Assembly: GCA_947487155.1 (NCBI GenBank)
Contig: CANKVS010000016.1
Location: forward strand, 1-63,003
Reading direction: 5' to 3'
Length of the DNA stretch: 63,003 bases
DNA from: an uncultured Flaviramulus sp.
Lineage (GTDB): Bacteria; Bacteroidota; Bacteroidia; Flavobacteriales; Flavobacteriaceae
In this document: piece by piece, positions 1 through 8,667 of the stretch
Layout of the letters: each line of letters opens with the position of its first letter
Numbering within the stretch: position 1 is the first letter of the stretch
Notes under the pieces: generated by a model
What the model was told of the DNA's origin: nothing
The model's database searches: none
The model's input: the letters and a program-made list of their open reading frames with translations, nothing else
Translations under genes and position numbers: made by a program

Positions 1-39
1 GCTACAATCATTGAAAAAAATGAGCTCTAGTATGAAAAT

Positions 40-115
40 GACCCTAAAATATTCATCAAGGAAAGTCCTAAAAACATCATGTTTCTAAAAATTAACCTTA
101 CTCCTGAAAGTGCCT
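40..115. repeat. 76-bp terminal inverted repeat, left copy
   Basis: This stretch is the reverse complement of 62928-63003, with one mismatch in 76 bp (C versus T at about position 79). Base i pairs with base 63043-i. Similarity stops abruptly at 116. Read on the minus strand it contains a short open stretch starting ATGATGTTTTTAGGAC and ending at a TAG near 30. I do not recognise the element. Its presence at both ends suggests a multi-copy genomic repeat that broke the assembly. Confidence 0.85.
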
Positions 116-208
116 ATTTAAATAATATTCATTATAAGATAATACTATTTCTCCAAGTAAAACGCCTATAAATTGAGGGAGTTCTTCCAAGTTAATTTTT
201 CTTGAAAA

Positions 209-1192
209 CTATTTATTATATTTTAAAAAATCTTTATGTTCGCTTTTATAAAGCTCATTTTTATCAAGGCTTTTAAAGTAATTAAATGTAACCTTCATGC
301 CTTCGGCTCTTTCTACTTTTGGTTCCCAATTTAAAAGCTTTTTAGCTAATGAAATATCTGGTTGACGCTGCAATGGATCATTTACGGGCAAATCTTTATA
401 AATAACTTTTTGTTTTGTTCCTGTTAATTTAATTATTTCTTCAGCAAAATCTTTTATTGTAATCTCATTCGGATTTCCAATGTTTACAGGATATACATAA
501 TCACTTAATAATAATCTATAAATGCCTTCAACCTCATCATCAACATAACAAAAAGAACGTGTTTGAGTACCATCTCCAAAAACAGTTAAATCTTCTCCTC
601 TTAGGGCTTGACCCATAAATGCAGGTATAACTCGACCATCATTCAGTCGCATTCTTGGTCCGTAAGTATTGAATATACGAACTATACGTGTTTCTACTCC
701 ATGAAACCTATGGTATGCCATGGTTATAGATTCTTGGAAGCGTTTTGCTTCATCATAAACGCCTCTTGGACCAATAGTATTTACATTGCCATAATAATCT
801 TCAGTTTGAGGATGCACTAACGGATTTCCATATACCTCAGAGGTTGAAGCTATAAGTATTCTTGCTTTTTTGGCTTTGGCTAAACCTAATAGATTATGCG
901 TCCCTAAGGAACCTACTTTTAACGTTTGAATTGGGATTTTTAAATAGTCTATAGGGCTAGCTGGTGATGCAAAATGAAGAATATAATCTAATTTTCCTTC
1001 AATTTTTACAAACTCTGTAACATCATGCTCTATAAATTTAAAACTTGAATGGTTTTCTAAATGCTTAAGGTTTTTTTTATCACCCGTAATATAGTTATCC
1101 ATTCCGATGACAAAATATCCTTCTTTTATAAAACGGTCACATAAATGTGATCCTAGAAATCCTGCTGCTCCTGTTATTAATACTTTTTTCAA
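209..1192 (-). CDS. UDP-glucuronic acid decarboxylase (UDP-xylose synthase-like SDR)
   Basis: An extended short-chain dehydrogenase/reductase of 327 aa, the usual length for bacterial UXS. It has the NAD-binding GAAGFLG motif (8-14), TSEVYGNP around E119, and catalytic Y146-x3-K150 (YDEAK). The [10 protein letters not shown] segment (74-83) and [14 protein letters not shown] are hallmarks of UDP-glucuronate decarboxylases, which oxidise, decarboxylate and reduce UDP-GlcA to UDP-xylose in the cytosol. The start is TTG at 1192: an AAGGA precedes it, overlapping the stop of the upstream gene, and the conserved N-terminus begins exactly here. It is the last gene of the polysaccharide locus, 2 bp after the initiating transferase. 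No UDP-glucose dehydrogenase is present in the window, so UDP-GlcA must come from elsewhere. Confidence 0.92.
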   Translation of the reverse strand: MKKVLITGAAGFLGSHLCDRFIKEGYFVIGMDNYITGDKKNLKHLENHSSFKFIEHDVTEFVKIEGKLDYILHFASPASPIDYLKIPIQTLKVGSLGTHNLLGLAKAKKARILIASTSEVYGNPLVHPQTEDYYGNVNTIGPRGVYDEAKRFQESITMAYHRFHGVETRIVRIFNTYGPRMRLNDGRVIPAFMGQALRGEDLTVFGDGTQTRSFCYVDDEVEGIYRLLLSDYVYPVNIGNPNEITIKDFAEEIIKLTGTKQKVIYKDLPVNDPLQRQPDISLAKKLLNWEPKVERAEGMKVTFNYFKSLDKNELYKSEHKDFLKYNK

Positions 1193-1194
1193 TT

Positions 1195-2340
1195 CTATCC
1201 TTTATTTTTTCGTATTATATTTTTTCCTTTTTCTTTTGCATTATCAACTTTTCTTTTAAAACGAATTTTTCTTCTAACATTAGCAAAACTATAATCAAAA
1301 CGATAAAAAAGATAACCCAATATAATGACAGTAACCACTAGAACAGTTGCTAGCCAAAAATTATAAGAAGCACTCCCTAAAATAATAAACAGATATACAA
1401 AGACTAAATTAAACCCACCAATAACTAAACTTGCCTTTCTGTGAGACATTTTAAAATAATCAATCAAGATATGATGAGTATGATTTCTATCAGCTGAAAA
1501 CGGACTCTTTTTATTAGCTAGTCTTATGGTAAAAACTCTTGCGGTATCAAATAAAGGTACAATTAAAATACTAATTGCAATTAAAGGAATATTCTCTATT
1601 AAAAAAGGAAGACTATCGTACTTTTCAGGAGATAAAGCTAAAAACTTCAATGTTAACAGACTTATTATAAAACCAACAATTAATGATCCTGTATCACCCA
1701 TAAAAATCTTTTCACTAGTAGTTGATAAATTATATTTCAAAAACGCAATCAAGCATCCGTTTAAGGTTAAACTAATTAAAAGAAAAAAATACTCTTTTGT
1801 CATATAAAATATTGTTGCATAAATAATAAGTATAACAATACCTACAATAGCTGCTAATCCGTCAATTCCATCAATTAAATTGTATGCATTAATAATAGTC
1901 AACATAATGAAACCTCCAATAGCGTAATATATATACAATGGGATTTCGTTTATACCCAAAAACCCATTTAATGAGTGTATCATAAAGCTCTCATTACTTA
2001 AAACAAAAATTATAGCAATAAATTGAGCTATAAGTTTGGTATAGGGAGAAAGTACTACTAAATCATCTTTTAAACCTATAATAAAAAGAATTGTCAACCC
2101 AGGTATTAAATAGATTGCCTCATCAAAATCACACCATGTTCTAAGAAAGAAAAGAGCAAAAATTAAGGTGTAAAAAAAAGCAACTCCTCCTAATGTTGGT
2201 GTTTTTTTTATGTGAGAACTTCTAGAATTAGGGTTATCCATTAAATTTTTATACTCCACTAACCCAATAATTTTAGGGATAGTAAAAAAAGTAAGAAGGT
2301 AAGCTCCAATAAAAAAAAGAAAGGGATAATATAATGGCAT
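1195..2340 (-). CDS. WecA/MraY-family polyprenyl-phosphate N-acetylhexosamine-1-phosphate transferase
   Basis: A polytopic membrane protein of 381 aa with about ten hydrophobic segments. It carries the family's cytoplasmic motifs in order: GLKDDL (89-94; the DD pair), [13 protein letters not shown] (151-163), FMGDTGS (213-219) and the His-rich RNHTHH (285-290). Family knowledge: these enzymes transfer a sugar-1-phosphate, usually GlcNAc-1-P or a derivative, from UDP to undecaprenyl phosphate and so start repeat-unit assembly at the inner membrane. The basic C-terminal tail (after about 350) is typical of Bacteroidota versions. Its place at the end of the locus fits the initiating enzyme of this polysaccharide. 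The acceptor sugar cannot be told from sequence. Confidence 0.9.
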   Translation of the reverse strand: MPLYYPFLFFIGAYLLTFFTIPKIIGLVEYKNLMDNPNSRSSHIKKTPTLGGVAFFYTLIFALFFLRTWCDFDEAIYLIPGLTILFIIGLKDDLVVLSPYTKLIAQFIAIIFVLSNESFMIHSLNGFLGINEIPLYIYYAIGGFIMLTIINAYNLIDGIDGLAAIVGIVILIIYATIFYMTKEYFFLLISLTLNGCLIAFLKYNLSTTSEKIFMGDTGSLIVGFIISLLTLKFLALSPEKYDSLPFLIENIPLIAISILIVPLFDTARVFTIRLANKKSPFSADRNHTHHILIDYFKMSHRKASLVIGGFNLVFVYLFIILGSASYNFWLATVLVVTVIILGYLFYRFDYSFANVRRKIRFKRKVDNAKEKGKNIIRKNKG

Positions 2341-2357
2341 TGAACTTTATTTGATGA

Positions 2358-2365
2358 CAAAAGTA
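2358..2365 (-). promoter_or_regulatory. Candidate -7 box (TACTTTTG) before the WecA-like gene
   Basis: On the minus strand this reads TACTTTTG, fitting the Bacteroidota TAnnTTTG box, in the 68-bp gap upstream of the initiating transferase. No clear TTG at -33 is visible, so it may only be an internal promoter for the last two genes. Confidence 0.3.
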
Positions 2366-2408
2366 CAAAGAATAGTTCTAGTTTATTATAAATGCATTAA
2401 AACATCAA

Positions 2409-3602
2409 TTAACTACTTATGAAATCAAGCATTTGTTTGGCAAGATTTTTCCTGTTAAAATCATTTCTTAAGCGATCAAAGTTATTATCACTAAATACTT
2501 TGCCTTGTATTTCTTTAAGTTTGTTAATAAAGTTTGTTTCATTTTCAGGTTCAAAAGCTATTCCTATCTTATAACTTTCAACTAATTTTTTAGCTTCTCC
2601 TTCAACCCCTAATAATATAGGTTTTTCCATTGCGCACAATTCAAATATTTTTGATGGTAACACAGACTTAAATGTTGTCGATTTTTTTAAATTTACTAAG
2701 GCAACATCTAAAACAGATATATAACTCGCTACTTCATTTTTTTTTACAGAGGGAATCATAGTAACATTTCCCAATTGTAATTCCTCCTTCAACATCAATA
2801 ATTCTTCTCTCTTTGCCCCATCTCCTATAAACAAAAAATGAATATTCTCATCTGACATTTTTTTAATTGACTTAAGAATAAAGTCTAATCCATGAGCCAT
2901 ACCATGGGTGCCGATGTAGCCGACAACAAATTTATCATTAAGTTCTAAACTATTTAATAACCCAATATTTTTAATAGAAGGGGAAAATAAATCATTATTC
3001 ATACCATTTTTAATAACTGCTATCTTCTCCTTATTAACATGATGTTTGGCAACTAAAGTCTCTTTAAAAGAATCTGTTACAACTACAATTTTACTGGCAC
3101 TTTTGTACATACGCCTTTCTAAATATTCAAAAAACTCTATTGCCAAACCTTTTTTCATAGCTCCAACGGCCTTTATCGATTCGGGCCACAAGTCTCTTAC
3201 CTCCATAATCCATTTTCTTCGCTTCCAAAAAGACAACCATCTTCCTGAAATTGCAGTAAAAAATTGCGGAGACGTCGCAATAATTACATCCGTTTTTATA
3301 AAAAGCCCAACTAAAAATGAAGATACCATAAAACTTAAATAGTCCAAAATTCTTTTTAGGAACCCCTTATTTGCAGAAATATAAGTCCACACCCTAATTA
3401 CTTTTATACCCTCAACTATTTCCTTTTGATACAGTTTATTTTTATACCCTTCAAACACTTTTCCTTTTGGAAAATTAGGAGCACATGTAACCACCGTCAC
3501 ATCCATACCTTCTTTAACCCATTCTTTACAGTGTTCAAAGGTTCTTGTCGCTGGAGCATTTACTTCTGGCGGGAAATTATCTGTTAAGAAAAGTATTTTC
3601 AT
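2409..3602 (-). CDS. Glycosyltransferase family 4 (WbuB-like)
   Basis: A GT-B glycosyltransferase of 397 aa. The N-terminus (MKILFLTDNFPPEVNAPA) and the internal MEVRDLWPESI are typical of WbuB-type GT4 enzymes that decorate polyprenyl-linked oligosaccharides. The C-terminal Rossmann half shows VGYIGTHGMAHG and the nucleotide-sugar site around PSKIFELCAMEKP with the EX7E-type acidic pair. It has no signal peptide and should act on the cytoplasmic face of the inner membrane. Its ATGA start overlaps the stop of the heparinase-like gene by 4 bp, so the two are translationally coupled. In other bacteria WbuB-like enzymes add amino-deoxyhexoses such as FucNAc; the specificity here is unknown. Confidence 0.88.
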   Translation of the reverse strand: MKILFLTDNFPPEVNAPATRTFEHCKEWVKEGMDVTVVTCAPNFPKGKVFEGYKNKLYQKEIVEGIKVIRVWTYISANKGFLKRILDYLSFMVSSFLVGLFIKTDVIIATSPQFFTAISGRWLSFWKRRKWIMEVRDLWPESIKAVGAMKKGLAIEFFEYLERRMYKSASKIVVVTDSFKETLVAKHHVNKEKIAVIKNGMNNDLFSPSIKNIGLLNSLELNDKFVVGYIGTHGMAHGLDFILKSIKKMSDENIHFLFIGDGAKREELLMLKEELQLGNVTMIPSVKKNEVASYISVLDVALVNLKKSTTFKSVLPSKIFELCAMEKPILLGVEGEAKKLVESYKIGIAFEPENETNFINKLKEIQGKVFSDNNFDRLRNDFNRKNLAKQMLDFISS

Positions 3603-5179
3603 AAACTAATTTTGGTTTTCAGTATTCTATCAAAATCTATTTCAACCACCTCTGCTTTTACTGTTTTATTAAACCCCAATGCATAATCATATTCCGAAAC
3701 ATTTATATTCGTTGGTATTTCGGAAAAATGTATTAAAATGTTATACTCTTTAAGTCTTATAGAATCGCCTTCCTCAGAAATACTAATTCCTGGATAAAAA
3801 TGAAGGTATGCTTTTGCAGTATTATTTGTGTCTTTTGAAAGTATATCTTCAATAATAATTTCTTTTTCCTTTGTAGTAAACTTTCGAGTATGTAATATTT
3901 TTAGATCCTTGTAGCCATCATGCGTTGCCTCAATAATATTATCTTTTTCTTTTAAATCTACTATTTTTGCTCTTTCTGCTACTCTAAAACCACTCCACAC
4001 TTTTGATTGATTTAGATTTCCTATCTTAACTGTATTATGAGACTCTGTACTTCTTTGTAATTGCCTGAGAGCATTTTTCTCGTAAGTTGAAGTCCCAGTG
4101 TCAACAATAATAGGTTTTTCCTTAAAATAAAGTTCAAAATTAAATGTATCTGAATGCACATGAGCAGGTTGATAGGAGGCACCTATATGACCTACATCTA
4201 AAAACAATTCATAATTATTATTAGTTATTTTTCTGTATCCAGAATCTGAAAGCTCAGCCTTATCCCAAGACAAATCTAATGACTTCGCATAACCAAACAA
4301 TTGTGTAGTTGTAGGAGCTATTCCATAGGCGCTGTCATTAACCATTGGAATATTACCATTCTTAAAGGTTATTTTATCAAGCCAAGATAACATCTGGATA
4401 GCTTTTTTTTCTAAATAGACTTCCAACTCATGATTTTTCCAATCATTTAATTTAACTAAATTATAACAATCCAAAACCCTATGAAGCATCGTCTGATGAT
4501 ACATAGGAGATAATTCAAAATGCGCCCCATCTTTTAAAGTTTCTTCCTCAAGCTCCTGTTTTAATATTTTTTTGGCAGCTTTATATAACTTTTCGTTTTG
4601 AAAATAATAGGCTCCGAATAAAAGGGAAAAACCATTTTCCAAATAGTGATTTCCTAAAAAGTGCAATTCTTGATTATAAAGAAGACGTTGATAATGGTTA
4701 TACAGTGCCTGGTTAATTGATAGATCTTTAACATCGTGTTTAGTTAAAAATTTTACCCAATTAATTCCTCTTAATGAAATAGTGTAAGATTCTTTCCCTT
4801 CTATAAGTAATTTGTCACTGTCTATATAATCTTTAATAAGAATTATTCCTTCTTCAATAGTAATGTTGTTTTGATTAAGAAAATCAAAGTAATTTATATT
4901 AAATGTCCATAATTTGCCATAATTTGAATAATTCCAATCTATTTTATCATCAAAAACATGCCTAATATTCAAGAATAGAAATATATTATTTCCTAAAAAT
5001 GAGTTTTGATATAAAAAGAACTCTTTCCATGTTATTCGGGAAAAATCATTTGAGATACTTTTGTTGTACTTTTGATTAAAGAATTTATTTTTTATCAAAT
5101 AGTATAATCTATAAAAAGCCTGTTTAAACCTAAGATACTTTAATGTGTTAAACAATAATACTAGCTTACTTCTATCCAT
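3599..5179 (-). CDS. Heparinase II/III-family protein of a biosynthetic locus
   Basis: A protein of 526 aa with an alpha-helical N-terminal half (alginate-lyase/heparinase toroid-like, including ISLRGINWVKFL) and a beta-rich heparinase II/III C-terminal half (PAHVHSDTFNFEL, IIVDTGTSTYE, ESHNTVKIG). The His-rich PAHVHSDT corresponds to the conserved family core. There is no signal peptide, unlike secreted polysaccharide lyases, so it is predicted to be cytoplasmic. It overlaps the upstream bi-domain oxidoreductase by 19 bp and the downstream GT4 by 4 bp. From other loci I know that this trio travels together in capsule/O-antigen clusters. Its reaction there is not established as far as I know; do not read it as a heparin-degrading enzyme. 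Confidence 0.85.
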   Translation of the reverse strand: MDRSKLVLLFNTLKYLRFKQAFYRLYYLIKNKFFNQKYNKSISNDFSRITWKEFFLYQNSFLGNNIFLFLNIRHVFDDKIDWNYSNYGKLWTFNINYFDFLNQNNITIEEGIILIKDYIDSDKLLIEGKESYTISLRGINWVKFLTKHDVKDLSINQALYNHYQRLLYNQELHFLGNHYLENGFSLLFGAYYFQNEKLYKAAKKILKQELEEETLKDGAHFELSPMYHQTMLHRVLDCYNLVKLNDWKNHELEVYLEKKAIQMLSWLDKITFKNGNIPMVNDSAYGIAPTTTQLFGYAKSLDLSWDKAELSDSGYRKITNNNYELFLDVGHIGASYQPAHVHSDTFNFELYFKEKPIIVDTGTSTYEKNALRQLQRSTESHNTVKIGNLNQSKVWSGFRVAERAKIVDLKEKDNIIEATHDGYKDLKILHTRKFTTKEKEIIIEDILSKDTNNTAKAYLHFYPGISISEEGDSIRLKEYNILIHFSEIPTNINVSEYDYALGFNKTVKAEVVEIDFDRILKTKISL

Positions 5180-7281
5180 TTACCTTGTTTAAGGGATTCA
5201 ATTGCTGCAAATGATGCTTTTGTGGTGTTTATTATTTCATCAAAAGGAATTATGGAAGTACCGCCTTTTTGTTGTTGTTCAATAAGTGCTTTAAATTGAT
5301 TATAATGACCTTTATTCTGTTTTGATGAATTGTTTTTTGCTCTTTTAAAACCAAAGGTCTTAAGTTTTCTCCAATTATCCATAATCAAAGTGCGTTCCTG
5401 TGAATATACTTCAACGCGCTCTTTGGAGTAACCTTTACTACCATTGGCAAAGTAATTAATTACTGCGTTTGTTCCATTCTCATATTTTAAAAGAATACTT
5501 ACGTTATCAGTATTCTCCTCAGGGTTCGTTCCCATAGCATTCATACATACTGATACTACTTTACTTCCTGAAAAATACGTGCATAAATCTATATAGTGAC
5601 AAGCCTCTCCAATAATTCTACCTCCTCCAACTTCCATATCGTGCACCCAAACATCGGAAGGAATAAAACCTGCATTCATAGTAGCAACTATATTAATTGG
5701 AGTGTTATTATTGCCTAAAAGTTTTTTCATTCTTTCAGCTAAAGGAGCAAAACGTCTATTGAACCCAACTGAAACATTTACATTTTGATTATTATATTCT
5801 ATGATTATCTCCTCAAGTTCCTTATTTGTAAGTGCCAATGGTTTTTCTACAAAAACGCTCTTACCTGCCTTTATAGTTTCAAGAACCATTGAAGCATGCA
5901 TGTTATGTTTGGTCGTAATAAACACCAAATCAACCTCTTTATCTTCTAAGATCTCTTTATAATTGGAAGTAGAATTAGCAATATTATGACGTTTGGCCAT
6001 TATTGTAGAAGACAATCCCCCTGAACTAGCAATATACTTTACATCCGCATTTATTTTTTTAAGATTAGGTAAAATAGTTGAACTAGTGAAATTACCAGAT
6101 CCAATGATTCCTATAACTCCTTTTTTACCTTCAAATGATTTTTGCGAAATCTTGACGGTAGATTCCGGTTCTTCGGTGTTATTATATTCTAAAATAGAAG
6201 CAATGGATTTAGATTTTTTCATATCTCCATATACCGTCTGATATTCTGACAAAGGAATTCGCTCTGTAATCAGTGGTTTTACATCAAGCGTTCCTTTTGA
6301 AATGGCAGTTAATATAGCTTCAAAATTTCTTTTTTCTGTCCAGCGCACATAACCTATAGGGTAATCATTACCTTTCTGTTCATATTCTTCATCATATCTC
6401 CCAGGACCATAAGAACAAGATACCTGAAAAGAAATTTCTTTTTCATAAAAATCAGCTCTACTTATATCTAATCCTATAACCCCTACAAGTACCACTCGAC
6501 CTCGCTTTCTAGACATATTTGCAGATTGAGAAATAATCTCATTACTCTTATTAGATGCAGTAATAATCACTCCATCCGCACCAACTCCATTTGTGTAAGA
6601 TTCTACAAATTTTACCTGATCAGTCCCTTCTGCTGGATTTATAGCAATAACGCCTTTTTCTTCAGCAATTCTTACTTTTTCTGGATCAAAATCAAAACCA
6701 ATGACATTGCAACCATTTGCCATCAACAACTCTGCTGTTACTAAGCCTATCAAACCTAAACCTACAACAACAATAGTTTCTCCGAATGTAGGGTTTAGCA
6801 GTCGTATACCTTGTAAGCCTATAGAACCTATAACAGTAAAAGTAGCTTCTTCATAAGAGACGTTATCTGGAATTTTGGCAACCAAATTTTTCGGAATATT
6901 TATAAATTCTGCATGATTGCCATTAGAAGCTACACGGTCGCCTACTTTGAATTCGGCTACTCCTTTACCCACCGCTACTACTTCACCAACATTGCAATAT
7001 CCCAAAGGAAGCGGTTGATTAAGTTTATTAAAAACAGCATCCATAGTTGGTTTAAGACCGTCAGTTTTTACTTTATCCAAAACCATTTTCACTTTATCTG
7101 GTTGCTGTCTTGCTTTTTGAATAAAGTTGGCTTTTCCAAACTCTACCAACATACGTTCCGTACCTAATGAAACTAGGGACTTAGTCGTTTTAATAAGTAC
7201 ATGCCCAGATTTTATCATTGGAACAGGGACTTCTTCTAAAATGGTTTCTCCGTTTTTAAGGTCTTGTATGATTTGTTTCAT
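5161..7281 (-). CDS. Bi-domain oxidoreductase (MDR alcohol dehydrogenase + Gfo/Idh/MocA)
   Basis: A fusion of 706 aa. Residues about 1-350 are a medium-chain (zinc-type) alcohol dehydrogenase fold with a GroES-like N-terminus and a nucleotide-binding VVGLGLIGLVTAELL. Residues about 385-700 are a Gfo/Idh/MocA oxidoreductase with IGIIGSGNFTSS and FVEKPLALTN; EKP is the usual catalytic lysine motif. This architecture is known as 'bi-domain-containing oxidoreductase' and occurs in surface polysaccharide clusters. It probably oxidises or reduces a nucleotide- or lipid-linked sugar. It sits 3 bp after the HisF-like gene and overlaps the heparinase-like gene. The substrate is unknown. Confidence 0.9.
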   Translation of the reverse strand: MKQIIQDLKNGETILEEVPVPMIKSGHVLIKTTKSLVSLGTERMLVEFGKANFIQKARQQPDKVKMVLDKVKTDGLKPTMDAVFNKLNQPLPLGYCNVGEVVAVGKGVAEFKVGDRVASNGNHAEFINIPKNLVAKIPDNVSYEEATFTVIGSIGLQGIRLLNPTFGETIVVVGLGLIGLVTAELLMANGCNVIGFDFDPEKVRIAEEKGVIAINPAEGTDQVKFVESYTNGVGADGVIITASNKSNEIISQSANMSRKRGRVVLVGVIGLDISRADFYEKEISFQVSCSYGPGRYDEEYEQKGNDYPIGYVRWTEKRNFEAILTAISKGTLDVKPLITERIPLSEYQTVYGDMKKSKSIASILEYNNTEEPESTVKISQKSFEGKKGVIGIIGSGNFTSSTILPNLKKINADVKYIASSGGLSSTIMAKRHNIANSTSNYKEILEDKEVDLVFITTKHNMHASMVLETIKAGKSVFVEKPLALTNKELEEIIIEYNNQNVNVSVGFNRRFAPLAERMKKLLGNNNTPINIVATMNAGFIPSDVWVHDMEVGGGRIIGEACHYIDLCTYFSGSKVVSVCMNAMGTNPEENTDNVSILLKYENGTNAVINYFANGSKGYSKERVEVYSQERTLIMDNWRKLKTFGFKRAKNNSSKQNKGHYNQFKALIEQQQKGGTSIIPFDEIINTTKASFAAIESLKQGKWIEVS

Positions 7282-7284
7282 TAT

Positions 7285-8049
7285 TTATTTTATCAATTTC
7301 TTTTTTTCGGAGCTATTTGGATAGTTAATCAAAACCGCTTTATATTTCCCTTTAAAAACAAAAAGACTACCTGCAGCTACTCCTATTATTCTATATTTTT
7401 TTATCACCTCTTTAATATCTTCTAATGTACCTGCTCCCCCTAAAATGGTCATAGGTATATTGATTGACTCTCGTACTAAATCCATCAATTTTAGGTCATA
7501 CCCTTTCATCATACCATCATTATCAATAGAATTTATCACAATCTCTCCTACTCCTAATCTTTCAAATTGCTTTGCTAATTCTTTGGGGTCTTTCCCTGTT
7601 GCCTTAGTACCGTTATGTGTATATACTTGATATTTCCCGAAAAACCCTTTCCTTTTTATATCTAAAACGACTATCACGCTTTGTACTCCAACGGCTTCAG
7701 CTATTACCTTAACTAAATTAGGGTTTTCAATAACGGCAGAACTTAAAGCTACTTTTTCAGCGCCTAAATGAATAATTTGTTTAGCATGCTCTGCAGTTTT
7801 TACACCTCCACCATAACAAAGAGGCATTCTAGATTCATTTGCTAAATTTTCTATCATTTTAAAATCTGGTTCCCTACCCTCTTTTGTAGCATCAATATCT
7901 AAAACAATTAATTCATCTACTTCCTTTTCATTAAAAATCTTAACCGCATTTATAGGGTCTCCCACATATTTACCGCTTTTAAACTGAACTGTTTTTACTA
8001 AACCTTTATTTCTAACTAATAAGCATGGAATTATTCTGGGTCTTAACAT
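7285..8049 (-). CDS. hisF: HisF-like cyclase-subunit homologue of a sugar amidination system (WbuZ/HisF2 type)
   Basis: A TIM-barrel HisF homologue of 254 aa. The N-terminus aligns easily with HisF, but the catalytic general acid/base Asp11 of true HisF (IIxCLDV) is Leu11 here (IIPCLLV). The second catalytic Asp is kept (VVLDIK, D130). True histidine enzymes need both, so this copy is best read as the ammonia-channelling partner of the HisH-like glutaminase and the downstream-acting sugar amidotransferase, as in the WbpG-HisH2-HisF2 system of Pseudomonas O-antigens. It follows hisH by 3 bp. No other histidine genes are in the window, which supports a surface-sugar role. Confidence 0.85.
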   Translation of the reverse strand: MLRPRIIPCLLVRNKGLVKTVQFKSGKYVGDPINAVKIFNEKEVDELIVLDIDATKEGREPDFKMIENLANESRMPLCYGGGVKTAEHAKQIIHLGAEKVALSSAVIENPNLVKVIAEAVGVQSVIVVLDIKRKGFFGKYQVYTHNGTKATGKDPKELAKQFERLGVGEIVINSIDNDGMMKGYDLKLMDLVRESINIPMTILGGAGTLEDIKEVIKKYRIIGVAAGSLFVFKGKYKAVLINYPNSSEKKKLIK

Positions 8050-8052
8050 GAA

Positions 8053-8667
8053 TTATAGTTTAGCAAAATTTTCAAATAGCTTAACACCATTGCTATGGCT
8101 TTTTTCTGGATGAAACTGCATACCAAATACATTCTCATGATTTACTGCAGACGAGTATTTACCTCCATAATCAGTACTTGCTAATCTATCCTCTATAGAG
8201 TTACAAGAAAAATAGTAAGTGTGTAAAAAATAAAAACCTTTCTCTATATCTATATTTTCAAAAATTTTGTGAGGTTTCGTTGGTTCAATACTATTCCAGC
8301 CCATATGTGGTAAGTGAGGTTTTTTGGTGAATTTAGTACTATCAAATTTTTTCACCTCAGCATTAATATAACCAAGACCATTTAATTCACCTTCATCACT
8401 TCTTTTTGCTAATATTTGCATCCCAACACAAATACCTATCACTGGAATTTTTTTTTCTAAAACCAAAAAATCCAATTCCTTTTTAAAACCAGATTTAATT
8501 AATTGCTCCATAGTTTCATCAAAAGCACCTACTCCAGGTAAAATTAACTTAGTAACTCCTAAGAGTTCTTCGGGCGTACTAGCTACCAAACATTCAATAT
8601 TTAACTGCTTGTATATATTTAATATGGCTTGAATATTTCCAGAACCGTAATTAACTATTTTAATCAT
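8053..8667 (-). CDS. hisH: HisH-like glutamine amidotransferase subunit
   Basis: A class I glutamine amidotransferase of 204 aa, the normal HisH length. The catalytic triad is visible: Cys80 in GICVGMQ, and His186 and Glu188 in FHPEKSH; the oxyanion strand is GVGAFD. It hydrolyses glutamine and passes ammonia to the HisF-like partner. It overlaps the upstream N-acetyl-sugar amidotransferase gene by 4 bp (ATGA) and lies 3 bp before the HisF-like gene, so the three are almost certainly co-translated. The context (polysaccharide locus, no other his genes) points to acetamidino-sugar formation rather than histidine synthesis. Confidence 0.88.
   Translation of the reverse strand: MIKIVNYGSGNIQAILNIYKQLNIECLVASTPEELLGVTKLILPGVGAFDETMEQLIKSGFKKELDFLVLEKKIPVIGICVGMQILAKRSDEGELNGLGYINAEVKKFDSTKFTKKPHLPHMGWNSIEPTKPHKIFENIDIEKGFYFLHTYYFSCNSIEDRLASTDYGGKYSSAVNHENVFGMQFHPEKSHSNGVKLFENFAKL

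Noticed and set aside
7285..8667. HisF/HisH as part of histidine biosynthesis
   Set aside because: Catalytic Asp11 is Leu, no other his genes are present, and the pair is coupled to a sugar amidotransferase in a polysaccharide locus.
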